Part shown: positions 1 through 8,496 of the stretch, in pieces | Numbering within the stretch: position 1 is the first letter of the stretch | Layout: every line of letters begins with the position of its first letter | DNA from: DATFVA01 sp963721075 | GTDB taxonomy: Bacteria; Bacteroidota; Ignavibacteria; Ignavibacteriales; Ignavibacteriaceae | NCBI GenBank assembly: GCA_963721075.1 | Contig: CAVRHV010000019.1 | Coordinates: forward strand, 269,787 to 333,786 | Direction of reading: 5' to 3' | Length of the DNA stretch: 64,000 bases | The notes under the pieces: generated by a model | Database searches by the model: none | Seen by the model: the letters and a program-made list of their open reading frames with translations, nothing else | Told to the model about the DNA's origin: nothing | Position numbers and translations under genes: made by a program

Positions 1-2
1 CT

Positions 3-821
3 GCTACAGTTTATGGGTCGTTGAATTTTATTTCTGAAATTACCGGCTCAGGGAAAACTCTATCCACTCTGAAAGAGGAAAATAAAATACTGCATGATAA
101 AGTGTTGGAAACCTCAAAATTGTACAAAAAGCTCGATTCTGAGCTGGATAGTCTTGTAAATGAGAATAATACACTCAGGATTGCTGCAAATTTACCGCCT
201 GTTTCCGAAGAGGAAAAGCAGGTCGGCGTTGGTGGCGGTTATTTTGACAACGATATAGATTTTATAAGTGGAAATGTAGCTGACGACCTCAAAGAAGCTC
301 TGTCGTACGTTGACGAAGTAAGCAGAAAAGTTGCGTTTGAAAAGGCACAATTCAACGAAATTTCAAATAAAATCAAACAGAATGAGAAATTATTTGAGTG
401 TTTGCCCGCAATAAAACCCTGTACAGGAATAATAGGCGCAGGATTCGGCATGAGAATGCATCCTATATTAAATATCAGGAGAATGCACGAGGGTATCGAT
501 ATTGTTACTAATATTGGAACTCCTGTTCATGCTTCCGGGGATGGAAGAGTCGAATTTGTGGGAAGAAAGGGCGGATACGGACTCTGCATTGAGATTAATC
601 ATGGTTTCGGATATAAGACTATTTACGGCCATTTATCTAAAACTGAGGTTAAAGAAGGGCAGAAGGTTAACAGAGGATCTGAAATAGCTAAATCGGGTAC
701 TTCCGGACTTTCCACAGGACCACATCTCCATTATGAGGTTGAGCATAATGGTATTAAACTGAACCCCGAAGATTTTTTCTTTGATGATATCAATTTCTTT
801 GCCGTTGCTGGTAAAGACTAA
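3..821 (+). CDS. M23 family metallopeptidase (5' partial)
   Basis: Murein endopeptidase of the LytM/M23 family, expected to act in the periplasm on peptidoglycan cross-links. The reading frame is open from the first bases of the window, so the true start, probably with a membrane anchor, lies upstream; the first internal start-like codon is a TTG at 21. The N-terminal part (about the first 110 residues after 21) is charged and probably coiled coil (TLKEENKILHDKV and similar). The C-terminal third is the peptidase domain: the zinc ligands are visible as the His of MRMHPI, the HEGID motif and the HLH of GPHLHYEV. Length and layout match the common Bacteroidota M23 protein with a helical N-terminus. 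An 18-nt gap with a GCGGAG ribosome site separates it from the next gene. The family assignment is firm; the exact substrate is unknown. Confidence 0.9.
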   Translation, partial: ATVYGSLNFISEITGSGKTLSTLKEENKILHDKVLETSKLYKKLDSELDSLVNENNTLRIAANLPPVSEEEKQVGVGGGYFDNDIDFISGNVADDLKEALSYVDEVSRKVAFEKAQFNEISNKIKQNEKLFECLPAIKPCTGIIGAGFGMRMHPILNIRRMHEGIDIVTNIGTPVHASGDGRVEFVGRKGGYGLCIEINHGFGYKTIYGHLSKTEVKEGQKVNRGSEIAKSGTSGLSTGPHLHYEVEHNGIKLNPEDFFFDDINFFAVAGKD

Positions 822-839
822 TTTAGCGGAGATTATTAT

Positions 840-1061
840 ATGATATGGACAGTAGAGCTGGCAGCGTATCTTGATGATGCACCCTGGCCTGCTACAAAAG
901 ATGAATTAATAGAATATGCTGAAAGGATCGGGGCTCCATATGAAGTGGTTGAGAATCTTCACGAGCTTGAAGATTCAGACGAACCTTATGAGACGATTGA
1001 AGATATCTGGCCCGACTATCCCTCCGACGAAGATTTCTTTTATAACGAAGATGATTATTAA
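840..1061 (+). CDS. DUF2795-like small acidic protein
   Basis: Small acidic protein of 73 residues. The segment with PWPATKDELIEYAERIGAP resembles the DUF2795 family, whose members carry a similar PATK-x-DLI-x-A-x-x-GA pattern and have no firmly assigned biochemical role. The C-terminal half is very rich in Asp and Glu (EDSDEPYETIEDIWPDYPSDEDFF). The ATG is preceded by GCGGAG at a good distance, which supports this start. It lies between the peptidase gene and the DNA polymerase delta' gene on the same strand and ends inside the first base pairs of a terminator-like hairpin. Function unknown; a DNA- or nucleoprotein-related role would be speculation. Confidence 0.8.
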   Translation: MIWTVELAAYLDDAPWPATKDELIEYAERIGAPYEVVENLHELEDSDEPYETIEDIWPDYPSDEDFFYNEDDY

Positions 1062-1083
1062 GCGCTTCACCGCGCTTTTTTTT
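1060..1083 (+). terminator. Rho-independent terminator-like hairpin
   Basis: A six-base stem AAGCGC (1060-1065) pairs with GCGCTT (1072-1077) across a six-base loop and is followed by six further T residues (1078-1083). It overlaps the stop codon of the DUF2795 gene and touches the start codon of the next gene, so it would separate the two transcriptionally or act as an attenuator. No experimental support. Confidence 0.6.
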
Positions 1084-2208
1084 ATGCCTATGAAGGATGA
1101 CAACTGGAATGGTATTTATGGACAGGAATCGGTTAAAACTTTATTAAATTCTTTGATCTCATCTGAAAAGATCCCGCACGCTTTTCTCTTTAAGGGTAAT
1201 GACGGTATCGGCAAAGAATTTACAGCAATCAGGTTTGCACAGGCTATAAATGCAAATTATACGCTTCCGGATAAAGGGGAACACATTAATCAGCTTATCA
1301 GGAATCTGAATGAACCTTATATAAAATATATATTTCCTCTTCCAAGAGGTCGGAATGAGACTGAGACAAGCGGCCCTATGGAAAAATTAAGCCAGGAAGA
1401 TAACGATTTAATCAAAGCGGAACTGGGGACAAAGATAAGAAACCCGTACCATAATATTAAGATTCCTAAGGCTAACCAGATTAAAATCAGCAGTATTAGA
1501 GATATCCGTAAGTTTCTTTCTATGGATTACAGTGATCTTAAATTCCGTTTTGTGCTTGTTTCCTCAGCTCATATGATGAATGAGGAAGCACAGAATGCTC
1601 TGTTGAAAAATCTTGAAGAACCACCTGAAGGAATTATTTTTATACTTTCCACACCTTTTCCGGAGCAGCTCAGGGAAACTATTCGATCAAGATGCTGGAT
1701 TATAAATTTTCAGCCTCTCAAATTAAATGATGTGGAGAAAATCCTTGAGGAATACTTTAATGTCGATAAGGAATCAGCCCGCTCTGCGGCGCTCTTCTCA
1801 AATGGATCGGTAACTGAAGCTGTTAACCTTCTTCAGCATGACCTTGCCTTATTAAAAGAAAAAACTATACTTGTTCTCAGATATTCTTTTGGAAAAAGAT
1901 TCCATTCGGCACTTGATGAGTTTAATTCAGTTCTAAATGAGCAGGGGAGTGAGTCATTTAAGATTCTTATACTCATGATTATCTCTTGGCTGAATGACCT
2001 TCAGAAGTTCAGAACCGGACTTACTAATTATTTTTTTGATGATTATCAGGAAACCTTTAAGAAATTTAACCTGAATTTTTCTGATGTAGAATTAAATGAA
2101 ATAGTATTCAAACTTGATAAATCTGCTTCGTTATTAAAGAACAATATCAACCTCAGCACACTTACGCTATACATAATAACTGAGTTATCTCAATTAACCC
2201 GGAAATAG
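1084..2208 (+). CDS. holB: DNA polymerase III delta' subunit-like ATPase
   Basis: Clamp-loader subunit (delta') expected to help load the sliding clamp during replication. An AAA+ domain fills the first 200 or so residues: GIYGQESVK at the N-terminus, a P-loop-like segment FKGNDGIGKE, and the region VSSAHMMNEEAQNALLKNLEEPPEG, the highly conserved part of HolB/DnaX proteins around Walker B and sensor 1, followed by TIRSRCW (arginine-finger region). The four zinc-binding cysteines of many delta' proteins are absent; the only cysteine visible is in RSRCW, as seen in some Bacteroidota forms. The open frame extends upstream to 916 over the DUF2795 gene, but homology begins at the Met at 1084 or 1090, so that extension is probably accidental. 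No clear ribosome site precedes either Met because a hairpin and T-run sit there. Confidence 0.85.
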   Translation: MPMKDDNWNGIYGQESVKTLLNSLISSEKIPHAFLFKGNDGIGKEFTAIRFAQAINANYTLPDKGEHINQLIRNLNEPYIKYIFPLPRGRNETETSGPMEKLSQEDNDLIKAELGTKIRNPYHNIKIPKANQIKISSIRDIRKFLSMDYSDLKFRFVLVSSAHMMNEEAQNALLKNLEEPPEGIIFILSTPFPEQLRETIRSRCWIINFQPLKLNDVEKILEEYFNVDKESARSAALFSNGSVTEAVNLLQHDLALLKEKTILVLRYSFGKRFHSALDEFNSVLNEQGSESFKILILMIISWLNDLQKFRTGLTNYFFDDYQETFKKFNLNFSDVELNEIVFKLDKSASLLKNNINLSTLTLYIITELSQLTRK

Positions 2209-2369
2209 TCCGGGTAAAAGACTGCTTTCACTCTCATCAGCAAATCCCCGCCCTGATTTATCTGCAAACTAAAGTGCCGGGACATTCCTCTAAGTATTAT
2301 CCCTGATTATTTAGCTAATTTTGATTATTTTTATTATTCACATTGAAAATAAAATCAAATGAGGAGAGT

Positions 2370-3545
2370 ATGCGAAAAGTAGTTATAACAGCAGCTAAAA
2401 GAACCCCTGTTGGCTCTTTTAATGGTAGTTTATCGTCCTTCACTGCTGCCCAGCTGGGAAGTATCGCAATTAAGGGGATCATAGAAGATTCAAAAATCGA
2501 CGGGAACCTTATAGATGAAGTAATAATGGGTAATGTTTTAACCGCTGGACAGGGCCAGGCTCCAGGACGACAGGCAGCGATTTTTGCTGGATTGCCTGAA
2601 AAGACCGAATGTATGACAATAAATAAAATGTGCGGCAGCGGTCTTAAGTCTGTAATGCTCGCACAGCAGGCTATCGCGCTCGGTGATGCGGACATAATTA
2701 TAGCCGGCGGACAGGAGAGTATGACAAATTCTCCTTATCTTCTTCCTAAAGCGCGTTCCGGCTATAGACTTGGAAATGGTGAGATTGTTGATTCAATGAT
2801 TAAGGACGGCCTCTGGGATGTTTATAACGATATTCATATGGGCAGCTGCGCTGAATCCTGTGCAAGAGATTTTTCTTTCAACAGGGAAGAACTTGATGAA
2901 TTCGCAACAAATTCATATAAAAAAGCACTTGATGCTATAAAGGCCGGGAAATTTAAGGATGAGATAATTAAAGTTGGTGTGAAAACAAAAAAAGGCGAGT
3001 CTTTCGTTGAGGAAGATGAAGAGCCCGGACGAGTAATATTTGATAAGATTGCTAACCTGAAACCTGTTTTTGAGAAGGATGGTGTGGTAACAGCTGCTAA
3101 TGCATCAAGCATTAATGATGGCGCAGCCGCACTCCTGGTAATGAGTGAGGAAAAAGCAAAAGAACTCGGATTGGTGCCTTTGGTAGAGATTGTAGCTCAG
3201 AGCTCTGCCGCTAAAGCTCCTATAGAATTTACAACTGCTCCGGCAGATGCAATTGCTAAGGTCCTGAAAAAAGCAAACCTGACAAAAGATGATATTGACC
3301 TTTTTGAAATAAATGAGGCTTTTGCGGTTGTTTCTCTTGCGGTTAATAAAATTCTCGGATTGGATAATTCGAAAATAAATGTCAACGGCGGGGCAATCGC
3401 AATAGGACATCCTATCGGCGCCAGCGGTGCCAGAATTCTGGTAACACTTATTCACGAAATGAAAAAGCGTAAATCAAAATATGGATTGGCTTCTCTTTGT
3501 ATTGGTGGGGGAGAGGCTTCCGCTTTAATAGTTAAAAACATATAA
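2370..3545 (+). CDS. Acetyl-CoA acetyltransferase (thiolase)
   Basis: Thiolase II family enzyme that condenses two acetyl-CoA to acetoacetyl-CoA or cleaves 3-ketoacyl-CoA. With the start at 2370 it has 391 residues, the family norm. The nucleophilic Cys88 sits in KMCGSGLKSV, the acid/base His347 in AIAIGHPIGASGAR, and the second catalytic Cys377 in LCIGGGEA. The frame is open from a TTG at 2343, but the ATG at 2370 has GAGGAGA just upstream and matches the usual MRKVVITAAKRTP beginning. Only 13 nt separate it from the 3-hydroxybutyryl-CoA dehydrogenase gene, so the two likely form an operon for short-chain acyl-CoA interconversion (butyrate metabolism, beta-oxidation or polyhydroxybutyrate). 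The direction cannot be told from sequence. Confidence 0.95.
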   Translation: MRKVVITAAKRTPVGSFNGSLSSFTAAQLGSIAIKGIIEDSKIDGNLIDEVIMGNVLTAGQGQAPGRQAAIFAGLPEKTECMTINKMCGSGLKSVMLAQQAIALGDADIIIAGGQESMTNSPYLLPKARSGYRLGNGEIVDSMIKDGLWDVYNDIHMGSCAESCARDFSFNREELDEFATNSYKKALDAIKAGKFKDEIIKVGVKTKKGESFVEEDEEPGRVIFDKIANLKPVFEKDGVVTAANASSINDGAAALLVMSEEKAKELGLVPLVEIVAQSSAAKAPIEFTTAPADAIAKVLKKANLTKDDIDLFEINEAFAVVSLAVNKILGLDNSKINVNGGAIAIGHPIGASGARILVTLIHEMKKRKSKYGLASLCIGGGEASALIVKNI

Positions 3546-3558
3546 ACGGAAGGTTAAA

Positions 3559-4411
3559 ATGGATATTAAAAAAGTATCGGTTGTCGGAGGCGGAACAATG
3601 GGCAATGGCATTACCCATGTTTTTGCTCTTAAAGGATTCAAGGTAAACCTGGTTGAAATGAGCAGTGAACTTGTTGATAAAGCAGTTGCAACCATAACTA
3701 AAAACCTAGACAGACAGGTAAAAAAAGAAGTTATAACGGAACAGGATAAAACTGCAGCGCTATCCAACATGAATAAAGTAATTGGGGTAGAAAATACACC
3801 CACCTGATTCAGATCTTGTTATTGAAGCAATATATGAGAATAAAGAGGCTAAACTTAATGTATTCAATACTTTAGAGTCTATAGTTAAGAAAGATTCTAT
3901 ATTTGCTTCAAATACTTCATCTATTTCAATTACCGAACTGTCAGCCGCAACTCGTGCTGATAAATTCATCGGAATGCATTTTATGAATCCTGTTCCTATG
4001 ATGAAGCTTGTTGAAATTATACGGGGATATTCAACAAGTGACGAGACTTTCCAGACCATAAAATCGTTATCAGAAAAACTGGATAAAGTTCCTGTTGAGG
4101 TATTTGATTATCCTGGTTTCATTTCAAATCGTATTCTGATGCCTATGATAAATGAAGCAGTGTTTGCTTTAATGGAAGGTGTGGCTTCCGCAGAGGATAT
4201 AGATACTGTTATGAAGCTAGGAATGAATCATCCTATGGGACCTTTAACGCTGGCTGACTTTATAGGTTTAGACGTTTGCCTGGCTATTATGGAAGTATTG
4301 TATGATGGATTTAATGATCCGAAATACAGACCATGTCCGCTTCTCAAGAAGATGGTTGCAGCAAAAAAATTAGGAAGAAAATCAGGCGAAGGTTTTTTTA
4401 CCTATAAATAA
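3559..4411 (+). CDS. hbd: 3-hydroxybutyryl-CoA dehydrogenase (frameshifted)
   Basis: NAD-dependent 3-hydroxyacyl-CoA dehydrogenase converting acetoacetyl-CoA to 3-hydroxybutyryl-CoA. The N-terminal Rossmann motif GGGTMGNGITHVFA is in frame 1 (3559-3807), while the rest of the NAD domain, the HFMNPVP motif with its catalytic His, and the C-terminal PLTLADFIGLDV domain continue in frame 2 to 4411. Removing one C from the CCC at about 3799-3801 restores one frame, reading ...ENTPPDSDLVIEA..., of 283 residues, the normal length for this enzyme. Nothing else is broken, so a sequencing error or a very recent mutation is likely. It follows the thiolase gene closely, as expected for consecutive pathway enzymes. 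The start codon has AAGG upstream. Confidence 0.88.
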
Positions 4412-4429
4412 TATATTCTGATCCCGTAA

Positions 4430-6529
4430 ATGATAAAAAAAAATAAGCAGTTTTTTTTAAGATTAATAGTTAAGTCCCAACAATCCAAGAGAAAGTTTCA
4501 GAAAAAATTTTCCAGATTTATTGGGGGGGAATATACTACATTTAGTTTCATTTCTGTTATAATAGGAATTGTAGTTGGTTTAGCTGCAATACTTTTTCAT
4601 AATTCAATCGATTGGCTGAACAGAATATTCTTTGATCGTCCTGGTTCTGAGCCTTTCATAGTAGGTGCAGCAGTTATAATCCTGATACCCGCTGTGGGTA
4701 TGCTTATTCAGGCATTTATGATTCTGGCTGCACCTGATATCGCAAAGCACAAGGGTATTCCTGATGTTATAAAGGCAGTCGCGCTGAGAGGGGGATTTAT
4801 CTCTTTCCGCACGACCGTATTTCATTTTATAGCTCCGATAATATGTATGGGAACAGGCGGTACAGTTGGTCCTGAAGGTCCTGCTGCGCAGCTGGGAGGC
4901 GGAATTGCAAGTAAACTAAGCAGCCTGTTAAGAATCTCGGAAGAACGTATAAGAATATTTACGGCGGCAGGTGCGGGTGCGGCTATAGCTGCAATTTTTA
5001 ATGCACCTCTGGGGGGGATTTTCTTTGCGTTTGAACTCATCCTCTTAAATGATTATCACGCTCCGACTTTTGCCTCTCTTATTCTGGCTACGGTTTCAGC
5101 CAGTGCAGTATCAAGAATTTTTCTAGGTAATGTTTCTGTTTTTCATTTTCAGATCCAGACAGTTAATTATTCCTACCTTTATTTATATGCCGTGCTCGGG
5201 TTCTTTGCAGGAATTATTTCTTTTCTGTTCATCCGCTATTCAAACTGGCTCTATATATTGTTCAGGAACAAGATTTATAGTAAATGGTTTCCGCAATGGT
5301 TAGGAATGGTAGCTGTAGGTTTACTGGTAGGAATAAGCGGTTATTTCTTTAAAGAAATTTTCGGGATTGGTTATGAAGCAATAAATGAAATGTTAAAAAG
5401 TTCTTTAGCATGGCAGATAGTTCTCGTTATATTTATATTAAAATTTATACTTGTTCCGTTAATATTAAATTCCGGCGGCTTTGGAGGGTTATTTGCTCCT
5501 TCATTATTTATGGGAGCATGTTTTGGATATCTTTTTGCTGTTTTCTTCAATTCAGTATGGGGATTAAATTTAGACACTAGTAAATTTGTGCTTGTTGGAA
5601 TGGGTGCAGTACTTGGGGGTGCTAATACAATTCCTATTTCTGCCATTCTGATCATATTTGAAATGACGCAGGATTATACTTTCATACTTCCGCTTATGCT
5701 CGCTGTAATCATTAGCTCGATGTTTGTCCAGATTGCGTTAAAAGGCTCGGTCCAGGCACAGCATCTGGAAGCTGAAGGATTCAGGATCTCTGAGGGACGA
5801 ATGGCAAACTTATTAAGGTCAATTAATGTTAGTGATGTTGATCTGCAACGGATTGACCTGGTAAATGAAAATACACCTTTGCCGGAACTCATAGTTCAAC
5901 TAGTGGAAAGTCCAAACAGTTCATTTTATATGATTGATTCCGAGGGTAAACTTTGCGGGATTATTACGGAAAATGAAATGAGACCCATTATCACAGAATA
6001 TGAAATTGTTAAAAATGTGCTGGTGGCACGGGATGTGGCTAATCCCGAAATAACTATTGTGCACACGAGTGATGATCTGGATTATATATTGAATTTATTT
6101 GGAAAATTAAACGTTGATCAGTTCCCGGTGGTTGATTCAGCTAATCCATCCAAGGTACTTGGAGCAATTACACGGCAGAAAGTAATTTCCGTATATAATC
6201 GTGAATCCTTAAGAGAGGATCTGGCTTCCGGTTTGGCTAAAGAATTGAAAACAATTGACCGGATTAGACCAATTAAAGTCGCAGCAGATTATTCTATAAT
6301 GGAAGTTAATTTACCCGAAGCATTTTTAGGAAAGAGTTTAGTAGAGTTGAAATTAAGAAACTCTTATGGGATAGAAGTTCTTATGATAAAACATTTAAAG
6401 GATGCTTTTGATACTCACAGCCAGTCTGAAATTGTAACTCCTGATCCAAATTATAAATTAACAAATTCAGATCGTCTTATTGTATTCGGGAAGGACGAAA
6501 AGCTGAAAGAGTTTTTTGACCATCATTAA
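4430..6529 (+). CDS. ClC-type chloride channel with CBS pair and TrkA-C domain
   Basis: Integral membrane anion channel or exchanger of 699 residues. Residues about 35-440 form the ClC membrane domain: HKGIPDV (variant of GSGIP), GTGGTVGPEGPAAQLGGG containing the gating glutamate, and GGFGGLFAPSLFMG (GxFxP). Two CBS domains follow (about 470-595; the Ile-Thr and VLGAIT segments are typical) and a C-terminal RCK_C/TrkA-C domain covers about the last 90 residues (LGKSLVELKLRNSYGIEVLMIK, NSDRLIVFG). At the position of the proton glutamate of E. coli ClC (E203, after the conserved E202) this protein has Leu (FFAFELILL), which would fit a channel or an altered transport mode. It starts 18 nt after the dehydrogenase gene. 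The ligands of CBS and TrkA-C are unknown; adenine nucleotides or c-di-AMP are possibilities by family. Confidence 0.93.
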   Translation: MIKKNKQFFLRLIVKSQQSKRKFQKKFSRFIGGEYTTFSFISVIIGIVVGLAAILFHNSIDWLNRIFFDRPGSEPFIVGAAVIILIPAVGMLIQAFMILAAPDIAKHKGIPDVIKAVALRGGFISFRTTVFHFIAPIICMGTGGTVGPEGPAAQLGGGIASKLSSLLRISEERIRIFTAAGAGAAIAAIFNAPLGGIFFAFELILLNDYHAPTFASLILATVSASAVSRIFLGNVSVFHFQIQTVNYSYLYLYAVLGFFAGIISFLFIRYSNWLYILFRNKIYSKWFPQWLGMVAVGLLVGISGYFFKEIFGIGYEAINEMLKSSLAWQIVLVIFILKFILVPLILNSGGFGGLFAPSLFMGACFGYLFAVFFNSVWGLNLDTSKFVLVGMGAVLGGANTIPISAILIIFEMTQDYTFILPLMLAVIISSMFVQIALKGSVQAQHLEAEGFRISEGRMANLLRSINVSDVDLQRIDLVNENTPLPELIVQLVESPNSSFYMIDSEGKLCGIITENEMRPIITEYEIVKNVLVARDVANPEITIVHTSDDLDYILNLFGKLNVDQFPVVDSANPSKVLGAITRQKVISVYNRESLREDLASGLAKELKTIDRIRPIKVAADYSIMEVNLPEAFLGKSLVELKLRNSYGIEVLMIKHLKDAFDTHSQSEIVTPDPNYKLTNSDRLIVFGKDEKLKEFFDHH

Positions 6530-6777
6530 TCTACAATCTGTTTGTCCGATAATATATATTATGTAAACTAGCATTTCTTTGATTTTAGCCTCTATAATAA
6601 GCTTATTAGTCAAACACTCCCCTCAGTAATGCACTATATAAGTAATAACTTATCTTAAAAAAAATACTCTTATAGATTAAAACATTACTCTGAAAATTTC
6701 TTATAGTCTGATTTGACAAATGCGGTTTGTATATCTGAATTTTATTAGGAAGTTTATTTCTTTCAACAATCGCAGAT

Positions 6778-6984
6778 CTAGAAGAATTTACCCAGCTTTA
6801 TTAAGATAAAAATGATGGCCATTATCAGGAGAATCCAGAGCATGGGACTTTTCTTCCTGGAGATGTGTTTTCTCTGGCTCCTGAATCCAAGCTGACGCTT
6901 TTTGCGCTCAACCGGGTCTGTTTCTGGATCATAAAACCTGGGTGTATAATCAAAAATTCTGTGATTGGGCTTTTTCATAAACAT
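6778..6984 (-). CDS. Small single-pass membrane protein, unknown function
   Basis: Short protein of 68 residues: a basic N-terminal half with FDYTPRFYDPETDPVERKKR and a C-terminal hydrophobic helix (PMLWILLIMAIIFILIKLGKFF). Similar small proteins are found next to central genes in Bacteroidota and relatives, but I know of no assigned function. It lies 17 nt after ftsY and probably belongs to the purF-subtilase-pgsA-ftsY unit. Start could be the first Met (6984) or the third residue (6978). The pattern of a charged soluble tail and a C-terminal helix suggests membrane insertion with the tail in the cytoplasm; this is inferred only. Confidence 0.7.
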   Translation of the reverse strand: MFMKKPNHRIFDYTPRFYDPETDPVERKKRQLGFRSQRKHISRKKSPMLWILLIMAIIFILIKLGKFF

Positions 6985-7001
6985 GGGGCTAAACCTGGTA
7001 T

Positions 7002-7937
7002 TTAATTCTCAAATATTGCTGATACAAACAAACCGGGATCAAATGTCTGTAGATCATCAATTGCTTCGCCGACACCTATATATTTTACAGGAATTTTTTG
7101 TTTTGCGCAAATCTGGAATACAACTCCGCCTTTGGCAGTGCCGTCCAGTTTTGTGATCACAAGTCCTGTAATATCGGTGACTTTGGAGAATTCCTCCGCC
7201 TGAATTAGTGCATTCTGTCCTGTTGTACCATCCAATACCAGAAGTGTTTCATTGGGAGCATAATCGACTACCTTACCTGCAACACGCCTGATTTTATTCA
7301 ATTCCTCCATCAGATTAGCTTTGTTATGGAGTCTTCCGGCTGTATCTATCAGAACCACGTCGTATTTCTCTTTTACAGCTCTCTGAATCGTGTCAAACGC
7401 TACCGATGAAGGATCGGCACCTTTGCCTTTCTGTACTATCTCTACACCGGCTCTAGCCGCCCATATGTCAAGCTGTTCGTTAGCTGCGGCCCTGAACGTG
7501 TCTGCTGCTCCCACAATTACACGGAGACCGGCTTTCTTTAAGTTATAGGCAAGTTTCCCGATTGTAGTCGTCTTCCCTGCTCCGTTTACACCAACGATTA
7601 ATATAACATACGGTTTATATTTTTCCAGTTCGTTTCCGTTAGTCTGGTTATCTGTGTTGAGAACCTGAATTAATTCTTTTTTAACGGTTTCGAGAATATT
7701 TATTTTACTGCGGTCTTTCTCCCCGTGAAGTCTCTCCCTGGCACTTTCAATGATCTTTTCCGAAGTATCGAAGCCGATATCTGAAGTAATAAGTATTTCC
7801 TCAATCTCGTCAAGTGTTTTATCGTCAAGTACGGCTTTTCGCGTTACGGTTTCATTTATAGTATTAACTATTTTGGTCCGGGTTTTTGAGAGTCCGTTCT
7901 TTAACTTTGAGAAATTTATATTTTCAAACAGATTCAT
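7002..7937 (-). CDS. ftsY: Signal recognition particle receptor FtsY
   Basis: SRP receptor GTPase that brings ribosome-SRP complexes to the membrane. It has 311 residues with a short N-terminal part, an NG-type helical bundle (ETVTRKAVLDDKTLDEIEEILITSDIG) and the GTPase domain. The P-loop GVNGAGKT is at 116-123, the G3 motif is in LIDTAGRLHNKANLMEEL, and the G4 motif TKLDGTAKGG is near the C-terminus. The acidic A domain of E. coli FtsY is missing, as in many bacteria. The start overlaps the end of pgsA by 14 nt, indicating co-transcription and probable translational coupling. Confidence 0.97.
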   Translation of the reverse strand: MNLFENINFSKLKNGLSKTRTKIVNTINETVTRKAVLDDKTLDEIEEILITSDIGFDTSEKIIESARERLHGEKDRSKINILETVKKELIQVLNTDNQTNGNELEKYKPYVILIVGVNGAGKTTTIGKLAYNLKKAGLRVIVGAADTFRAAANEQLDIWAARAGVEIVQKGKGADPSSVAFDTIQRAVKEKYDVVLIDTAGRLHNKANLMEELNKIRRVAGKVVDYAPNETLLVLDGTTGQNALIQAEEFSKVTDITGLVITKLDGTAKGGVVFQICAKQKIPVKYIGVGEAIDDLQTFDPGLFVSAIFEN

Positions 7938-8496
7938 ATTTTTTTCGCTTTAAGAATTCCATCGCACGTATCACGTAACCGATGAACGATACAAATATCA
8001 AAATTATACTTAGACCGTAAGGAATTAAATATATCATGGAATCCTTCGGAATACCGAGGGCGATCAGTAAAATCACAATCCCGATGACGATAACAGTGAT
8101 CTTTCCAAGTACATTAGAAGGAAGAACTCTTCCTATTTTTTGGGCAACTAATATACCTCCCAGAAATATTAAAACATCCCGGGCAATAATCATGATAAAA
8201 TAATACGGTGGGATCTCGCCTATTACAAATAATTTGATTATGATAGCAGCTACTGCAACCTTATCTGCCAGAGGATCAATTATTTTACCGAATTCAGTAA
8301 CCTGGTCATATTTTCTAGCAAGATAACCGTCAAGTATATCAGTAAGGGCCGCAATTACGCATACTGAAAAGATGACTACCCTCATCCCCGGGTCTCCGAG
8401 GTAATCAAATAAATACCAGAGAGGTACAGCCATTACCAGTCGTAACATTGAGAGCATGTTCGAGGGTGTCGATATTTCTTCTATAGTATATCTCAT
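7924..8496 (-). CDS. pgsA: CDP-diacylglycerol-glycerol-3-phosphate 3-phosphatidyltransferase
   Basis: Membrane enzyme that makes phosphatidylglycerophosphate, the first committed step to phosphatidylglycerol and cardiolipin. The CDP-alcohol phosphotransferase signature DG-x2-AR-x8-G-x3-D-x3-D is visible in DILDGYLARKYDQVTEFG followed by KIIDPLADK, with several hydrophobic segments around it. Length of 190 residues is normal. Its ATG overlaps the stop of the upstream subtilase gene (ATGA), which also proves where that protein ends, and its 3' end overlaps ftsY. A related CDP-alcohol transferase specificity cannot be excluded, but the N-terminal TPSNMLSMLRLVMAVPL is typical of PgsA. Confidence 0.93.
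   Translation of the reverse strand: MRYTIEEISTPSNMLSMLRLVMAVPLWYLFDYLGDPGMRVVIFSVCVIAALTDILDGYLARKYDQVTEFGKIIDPLADKVAVAAIIIKLFVIGEIPPYYFIMIIARDVLIFLGGILVAQKIGRVLPSNVLGKITVIVIGIVILLIALGIPKDSMIYLIPYGLSIILIFVSFIGYVIRAMEFLKRKKYESV

Noticed and set aside
916..1083. Upstream extension of the delta' frame over the DUF2795 gene
   Set aside because: The frame is open by chance; the DUF2795 gene has its own ribosome site and delta' homology starts at 1084/1090.
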